A stretch of DNA of 64,000 bases from JAWWOL01 sp963797535 (GTDB lineage: Bacteria > Actinomycetota > Actinomycetes > JAWWOL01). The stretch is taken from assembly GCA_963797535.1 (NCBI GenBank), contig CAWCPQ010000001.1, positions 744,001 through 808,000 on the forward strand, in the 5' to 3' direction. Positions 59,557-64,000 of this stretch are shown here, in pieces. Each line of letters opens with the position of its first letter. The stretch's first letter is position 1. The notes beneath the pieces were generated by a model. That model did not search any database and was not told where the DNA came from. It saw only the letters and a list, made by a program, of their open reading frames with translations. A program made the position numbers and the translations under genes.

Positions 59557-59787
59557 ATGGGTCGCATTCCTTATGAGGTAAGGGTTCTCGGCTCGCTCGG
59601 GCCAGCAGCCAAGGAGGCCTTCGCCGACCTGTCGGTGGACACCGAGCCGACGTCGACCGTGCTGTCGGGCGAGCTCGATCAAGCAGCTCTGCTGGGCCTG
59701 ATCGACCGGGTGCGAGCGCTGGGCCTCGAGCTCATCGACATCCGCCGCATCCGCGACTCGGAGCAGCTGGCGCCCGAGCAGGGGTGA
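59557..59787 (+). CDS. small conserved hypothetical protein
   Basis: A 76-residue protein: YEVRVLGSLGPAAKEAFADL then STVLSGELDQAALLGLIDRV and a closing LELIDIRRI strand, a beta-alpha-beta-beta-alpha-beta pattern seen in many small actinobacterial proteins of unknown role. GAGGGGAG ahead of ATG 59557 sets the start; the longer frame overlaps the membrane protein gene. A terminator begins right at the stop codon. Confidence 0.75.
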   Translation: MGRIPYEVRVLGSLGPAAKEAFADLSVDTEPTSTVLSGELDQAALLGLIDRVRALGLELIDIRRIRDSEQLAPEQG

Positions 59788-59818
59788 GGGGTACGGATAG
59801 ACCAACCTCCCGTACCCC
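59788..59818 (+). terminator. terminator after the small protein gene
   Basis: GGGGTACGG (59788-59796) pairs perfectly with CCGTACCCC (59810-59818) around a 13-base loop, followed by TTACCCTT. It begins directly after the TGA of the small protein gene. Confidence 0.75.
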
Positions 59819-59850
59819 TTACCCTTGACCGGCACTCCGCGGGCCGGTGG

Positions 59851-60123
59851 TCACCGGCGCCGAACGGCTAGCTTTCGAGGTGCGGACCCGTTGCAGTCGT
59901 AGATCTGCAGGCGGGTGCCGTTGGCAGTGGCACCGCTGGGGGAGTCCACGCACCTGCCCGACTGCGGATTATTCAGCGAGCCGTCGGCCTGCTGCTGCCA
60001 GACCTGACCGCCTGCCGTGCCGCAGTCCCACAGCTCCAGCTGCGCGCCGTTGGCGCCGGTGTCGTCAGCCGCGACGTCGGCACATTTGCCGCCGCGCCCG
60101 GTGATCGTGCCGGCCGCCGGCGG
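59851..60123 (-). pseudogene. ricin-type beta-trefoil lectin module, remnant
   Basis: Between two in-frame stops the minus strand encodes a typical R-type lectin repeat: AGTITGRGGKCADVAADDTG, ANGAQLELWDCGTAGGQVWQ with the QxW motif (QVW), SGRCVDSPSGATANGTRLQI and YDCNG. It then runs out into unrelated sequence (APRKLAVRRR) before finishing the second repeat. There is no start codon, signal peptide or catalytic domain. Such modules normally sit at the C-terminus of secreted glycoside hydrolases, so this is a decayed fragment of such a gene. Confidence 0.7.
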
Positions 60124-60277
60124 TCAGCAGACATGTTCGAAAATCGGTGGATCGGGCGGCAGCAGTGACCTAAGTCCCCGGGCCTCGTGCCGTTCGGCCG
60201 TTGGCCGCGGCACCGGTCGGGACGAGGCTCAGGGGTGCGGCGCAGCCGACCGGTTCGTCGCCACAAGGGAGTGTGTG

Positions 60278-60715
60278 ATGACAAGCAATGTTGAGCTGCA
60301 GAACGAAGGCGTGCCGCGCATCGTTGTCGGCGTGGACGGCTCTCCGGACTCGCTGAACGCCCTGCGTTGGGCGCTCGACCTCGCCGAGGAGCGCAAGGCC
60401 GACGTGACCGTCGTTCAGGCCTGGCACCCCAGCGCTGTCCACACGATTGCGCACGCGGCGGCCGACAAGGACGACAGCGAGCGCGTCCTCAACGAGATCG
60501 TCGAGGCTCATACTCGGGGCGGGCTCAAGGTGACTCCGGTCCACGTTGAGGGCTCAGCTGCAGCCGTCCTCATCGACACCAGCAAGGGCGCCGACCTGCT
60601 CGTCGTCGGCAGCAGGGGTCGCGGCGGCTTCACGTCGCTCCTGCTGGGTTCCGTCAGCAGCCAGTGCGTGCACCACGCGCCGTGCCCGGTCCTCGTGGTG
60701 CGCCCCAAGCCTTGA
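60278..60715 (+). CDS. universal stress protein (UspA family)
   Basis: A 145-residue Usp: RIVVGVDGSPDSLNALRWAL at the N-terminus, VVQAWHP, and the ATP-binding LLVVGSRGRGGFTSLLLGSV (G-2x-G-9x-G-S type), ending PCPVLVVRP. It is therefore an ATP-binding type Usp. ATG 60278 follows AAGGGAG. Another Usp-like gene lies 46 bases downstream, so they are likely expressed together. Confidence 0.92.
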   Translation: MTSNVELQNEGVPRIVVGVDGSPDSLNALRWALDLAEERKADVTVVQAWHPSAVHTIAHAAADKDDSERVLNEIVEAHTRGGLKVTPVHVEGSAAAVLIDTSKGADLLVVGSRGRGGFTSLLLGSVSSQCVHHAPCPVLVVRPKP

Positions 60716-60761
60716 TCGCAAGGCAATGCTGGCAATCAGGCAAGCAAGCAGGGATGTAGCC

Positions 60762-61220
60762 ATGACCGCAACCTCGGCACAGACGCTCCGGCTCACCGAC
60801 GGGCAGAGCCCGACGATTCTGATGTCGGTCAAGGACCCGATCGACGCCGCGAAATCCCTGCAGCGGGTGGTCGAGGTGTTCAGGCGCCGCGGTGGCCGGG
60901 TGCTGGTCCTGCATGTGCACCAGGTCGACCCCGACGACGCGGTGCACGTGGCGCGCGAGCATGCGCCCGACGACCCGTGCATCGCGGCGATCGTCGCGCA
61001 CACGCTGGCCGGCGTGGGGGTCGCCGCCGTCCCGATGACCGTGGAAGCGCCGTACGGGCAGCTGCCGGAGACCATCGTTGACGTCGCGCTCGCCACGCAG
61101 GCTGCGGTAGTCGTCGTGGGGGACTGCGCGTCACCGTTCGGCGCGGACGACGGCTTGTCCGACGAGCTCCGGCGGCTGATCGCCCCCGCTAGCGAGCTCA
61201 TCGCCGTTCACCACTGGTGA
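60762..61220 (+). CDS. universal-stress-like protein without ATP motif
   Basis: A 152-residue protein with the Usp-type alternating fold: a SPTILMSVKDPIDAAKSLQR strand-helix, RRGGRVLVLHVHQVDPDD, and VDVALATQAAVVVVGDCASP, ending SELIAVHHW. The G-2x-G-9x-G-S/T ATP-binding signature of UspA is replaced by GDCASPFGADDG, so it probably does not bind ATP the same way. ATG 60762 is the first start after the upstream Usp gene. Confidence 0.7.
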   Translation: MTATSAQTLRLTDGQSPTILMSVKDPIDAAKSLQRVVEVFRRRGGRVLVLHVHQVDPDDAVHVAREHAPDDPCIAAIVAHTLAGVGVAAVPMTVEAPYGQLPETIVDVALATQAAVVVVGDCASPFGADDGLSDELRRLIAPASELIAVHHW

Positions 61221-61374
61221 CCGCGACAGCGTTGAGGCAGCGTGGATGGTGGCGTCTGAGCCACCGATCAGCTCTTGACCGACTCAAGCCTGGTTTAGCT
61301 GGATACGTAATCTGAGGGGAAGCACCGGCGTTGGGCGGCCCGCGTTCGCGCCAAAGCGCGGAGGGCACCCACTC

Positions 61375-62913
61375 ATGAATCGGCAGCAGGCGCGGTATCG
61401 AGAGGTCGCCCAGGTCCTCGCCAGGCACGGACTCGGCTACCTCACGGAGATCCTGGGGCTCGCGCGATGGGTTCCCAGCTCTCGGCCGGAGGCCGGGCAG
61501 GAGGCTGCCGCTGAGCACCTGCGCCTCGCGCTGGAGGAGCTCGGCCCGACCGCGGTCAAGCTGGGGCAGATCCTGTCCACCAGACCGGACCTGCTGCCCT
61601 CGGACCTGCAGCACGAGCTGGCCAAGCTGCAGGACGGGGCGCCTCCGGTGTCAGCCTCTGCCATCCGGCGGGTTCTGACCAACGAGCTGGGCTCCGACCC
61701 GGCCAAGGTGTTCCGCTCGTTCGACTTCGCACCGCTGGCAAGCGCCTCCATCGGACAGGCTCATGCCGCGCAGCTGCTGGACGGTACGGAGGTGGTGGTC
61801 AAGGTCCGGCGGCCGGGTGCTGTCGAGCAGGTCGGCGACGATCTCGAGATCATGCGCAACCTCGCGATGCATGCCTCTCGGCACTGGGAGGTCGCCGCAC
61901 GTACCGACGTGGTCGGCCTGGTGGACGACTTCGCCGACACGACGCGCGCAGAGCTGGACTACCTGCGAGAGGGTCGCAACGCCGAGCGGTTCGCCAAGGA
62001 GTTCGCCGGCGATCCGGACGTGCACATTCCCAAGGTCTACTGGGAAACGAGCACCTCGCGGGTCCTCACCCTGGAACGGCTGTGGGGCATCAAGGTCAGC
62101 GACCTCGAAGCCTTGGACTCGGCCGGCATCGATCGACCGGCGCTGGCGTCGAGGGCTACCCGGATTGTCGCCGACATGGTCTTCGAGAACGGCTTCTTCC
62201 ACGCCGACCTGCACCCCGGCAACCTGTTCATCGAGCCCGGCGGAACGATCGGCCTGCTGGACTTCGGGATGGTCGGCACGGTCGACGACCGCACCCGCAA
62301 ACAGCTGGTCGACCTGCTGACCGCGTTCTCCCGCAGTGATCCCGAGCGCGTGGCCTCCGCGCTGCTCATGATCGGTGAGGCTCAGGCCGAGGTCGATCGG
62401 CAGGCGCTGGTCTACGACGTCTCGGCTTTGCTCCGCCGCTATCAGGGCCGGTCGCTGGGCGACATCCCGGTGGGTGCGTTCGTCAACGAGGTCCTCACGA
62501 TCCTGCGCAAGCACCGCATCGTCCTGCCGCGCCAGCTCGCGCTGCTGATCAAGATGCTCGTCATGGTCGAGGGCATGGGCGCGCTGCTGGATCCGACCTT
62601 CCGGATCGGTGACGTGCTCACCCCGTACCTTCAACGGTTCATGGCCCGTCAGGCGCCGGCGGCCTTCGCGCAACGGATCGGGCAGGCAGGGCTCGACGCG
62701 GCCCAGCTCAGTCTGGAGCTGCCAGCGCACCTGCGGCGGCTGCTCGACCTGCTCGACAGCGGTGGGATCGAGGTGCACCTGCGGGCCAAGGAGCTGGAAC
62801 CGCTGGTGACTCGTACGGAACGCGTGGGCAAGCGGCTGGTCGCGGGCATCCTTGCCGCCGCACTCATCGAGGCAGCCGTCGACCTGATCACGGCACGGGC
62901 GCGCCGGCGCTAG
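61375..62913 (+). CDS. ABC1/UbiB-family atypical kinase
   Basis: A 512-residue UbiB/ABC1/ADCK family protein. The diagnostic KxGQ segment is TAVKLGQILSTRPDLLP, followed by the alanine-rich loop ASASIGQAHAAQL, the VVVKVRRPG lysine, catalytic loop FHADLHPGNLF and LLDFGMVG. One C-terminal hydrophobic helix (VAGILAAALIEAAVDLI) probably anchors it. UbiB proteins support isoprenoid quinone and lipid metabolism; in actinobacteria the exact role is open. A TTGACC hexamer lies at 61275 and GGAGG precedes the ATG. Confidence 0.9.
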   Translation: MNRQQARYREVAQVLARHGLGYLTEILGLARWVPSSRPEAGQEAAAEHLRLALEELGPTAVKLGQILSTRPDLLPSDLQHELAKLQDGAPPVSASAIRRVLTNELGSDPAKVFRSFDFAPLASASIGQAHAAQLLDGTEVVVKVRRPGAVEQVGDDLEIMRNLAMHASRHWEVAARTDVVGLVDDFADTTRAELDYLREGRNAERFAKEFAGDPDVHIPKVYWETSTSRVLTLERLWGIKVSDLEALDSAGIDRPALASRATRIVADMVFENGFFHADLHPGNLFIEPGGTIGLLDFGMVGTVDDRTRKQLVDLLTAFSRSDPERVASALLMIGEAQAEVDRQALVYDVSALLRRYQGRSLGDIPVGAFVNEVLTILRKHRIVLPRQLALLIKMLVMVEGMGALLDPTFRIGDVLTPYLQRFMARQAPAAFAQRIGQAGLDAAQLSLELPAHLRRLLDLLDSGGIEVHLRAKELEPLVTRTERVGKRLVAGILAAALIEAAVDLITARARRR

Positions 62914-63016
62914 GGCTCGGGTCGTTCCGCACTACGCCAAGGAACCGTCCGAGACCGGCACGGTCCGCACGTCCGCCCTGTCCCGTACGGCCTATGCTCG
63001 GACCGGGCGGTGGTCA

Positions 63017-64000
63017 ATGGCGATCAGTGTGTTCGACCTGTTCTCGATCGGCGTCGGGCCGTCCTCGTCGCACACCGTTGGGCCGATGCGCGCCGCGCTC
63101 ACCTTTGCGGTAGGCCTGCAAGACGACGGCGAGCTCGAGCGAGTCGCCCGGATCCGGGTGGAGCTGTACGGATCGCTCGGCGCGACCGGCCGGGGACACG
63201 GTTCGGACAGGGCAGTCGTGCTGGGGCTCGAGGGTGAGCATCCCGAACGGGTCGACACCACCACGATGCTCGCCACGGTTCGCCGCGGCTCGAGCAGCCG
63301 AGTCGGTGTCGTTGTTGGGCAAGCACCCGGTCCGGCTTACGGCCGGCGACCTGGTTTTCCACCGACGCGAGTCACTGCCGTTCCACCCCAACGGCATGCG
63401 GTTCAGTGCCTACGACAACTCTGACGACCTCGTACGGGAGCGCACCTACTACTCGGTCGGCGGCGGCTTCGTGGTGGACGAATCAGCGGCTGGCGCCGAT
63501 CGGATCGCCCTCGACGACGCGCAGCCGGCGTACCCCTTCACGACCGGTGACGAGCTGTGCAGAATCGCTGCTGAGCAAGGCATGTCGATTGCTGACATCA
63601 TGCTGGCCAACGAGACCGCCTGGCGCAGCGAGGCTGATATCAGATCGGGGCTGCTGCATATCTGGGCGGTGATGCAGGACTGCATTGACGCAGGGCTGCG
63701 GCACGAGGGGGAGCTGCCCGGCGGCCTCAAGGTCAGACGGAGGGCGCCGAGCCTGTACGCCCAGCTGACCGATCCAGCGCGGGTGTCCGACCCGTTGCAG
63801 GCCATGGACTGGGTCAACCTCTACGCCCTCGCGGTCAACGAGGAGAACGCGGCCGGGGGCCGGGTCGTCACCGCTCCGACCAACGGTGCTGCTGGCGTGA
63901 TCCCGGCGGTTCTTCAGTACTACCAACGGTTTGTTCCTCGTGCTGACGACGAGGGCGTGGTCAGGTTCCTGCTCACTGCTGGCGCCATCGGCGTGCTCTA
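63017..64000 (+). pseudogene. sdaA: L-serine ammonia-lyase, frameshifted and cut by the window end
   Basis: The first 90 codons encode the N-terminus of serine dehydratase: VFDLFSIGVGPSSSHTVGPM and GHGSDRAVVLGLEGEHPE. Near 63281-63291 the coding signal jumps by +1; the new frame continues with LLGKHPVRLTAGDLVFHRR, LPFHPNGMRF, RTYYSVGGGFVVDE, MDWVNLYALAVNEENAAG and RVVTAPTNGAAGVIPAVLQY, all conserved, to the last base. The iron-sulfur cysteines lie beyond the window. One inserted base explains the break: either a young pseudogene or a sequence error. The enzyme makes pyruvate and ammonia from serine. Confidence 0.8.

Noticed and set aside
62914..63016. Possible serine- or glycine-responsive riboswitch before the serine ammonia-lyase
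   Set aside because: The leader is only about 100 bases and shows no glycine-riboswitch core or strong paired elements.
1..64000. tRNA, rRNA, CRISPR, IS element, prophage or att sites
   Set aside because: I found no TPsiC-like arm context, repeat-spacer array, transposase, integrase or terminal repeats; reading by eye cannot exclude a short ncRNA.

Overview
The window is GC-rich chromosomal DNA with G or C at almost every third codon position, frequent GTG starts and many 4-base ATGA/GTGA gene overlaps. The gene content (CobF/CobK/Rv2231c-type CobC aerobic cobalamin enzymes, DUF2332, DUF3039, DUF3376 patatin, HutF-type histidine breakdown, Zur, MocR/YczE, NnrD) indicates an actinomycete (Actinomycetota). 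I cannot place it to genus. No rRNA, tRNA, CRISPR array, IS element, phage module or replication origin was seen.

Layout. 0-6 kb: small metabolic and repair genes (VOC protein, P-loop kinase-like NTPase, DUF2332, NAD(P)HX dehydratase with a histidine phosphatase, a methyltransferase), plus a decayed alpha/beta hydrolase. 6-9.5 kb: GrpB, a broken small gene and three aerobic cobalamin genes. 9.5-16.3 kb: an OmpR/HK two-component pair, a MarR-MDR efflux operon with a clear operator, an adenylate kinase and an EAL-GAF c-di-GMP phosphodiesterase. 16.3-21.2 kb: a tightly overlapping operon tldD-tldE-NUDIX-nucleotidyltransferase-TrmH/SpoU. 21.5-23.5 kb: a translationally coupled RsbQ-like hydrolase and RsbP-like PAS-PP2C phosphatase. 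23.5-34.8 kb: accessory metabolism, Maf, spermidine-synthase-like protein, GntR-MFS pair, ABC exporter, alcohol dehydrogenase, gluconokinase. 34.8-36.6 kb: MocR/YczE divergent pair around a 24-bp palindrome, then a ZIP transporter and Zur behind a Zur-like box.

37.4-46 kb is a histidine utilisation locus: a divergent IclR regulator, an operator-like palindrome, then hutH-hutU-M20 amidase-hutF-hutI and a coupled spermidine-synthase-like gene. Histidine would go through urocanate, imidazolone propionate and formiminoglutamate to N-formylglutamate; no hutG is present, so the M20 amidase is the best candidate for the last step.

45.9-49.6 kb is the most unusual part: a D-2-hydroxyacid dehydrogenase, a PIG-L (LmbE) deacetylase in which a cyclic-nucleotide-binding domain appears to be inserted inside the deacetylase fold, a divergent cysteine-synthase-like PLP enzyme with an altered substrate loop, and a stand-alone cyclic-nucleotide-binding protein. 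I consider this the best candidate for an undescribed, cNMP-responsive metabolic system.

49.7-64 kb: secreted protein, 1070-residue patatin/DUF3376 membrane protein, phosphofructokinase, phosphoribosyltransferase, SHOCT protein, SulP-STAS transporter, membrane protein, a decayed ricin-type lectin module, two universal-stress-type proteins, an ABC1/UbiB kinase and the frameshifted 5' part of an L-serine ammonia-lyase that runs off the end. Intact frames broken by single shifts (near 6.95 kb and 63.29 kb) could be real pseudogenes or sequencing errors.
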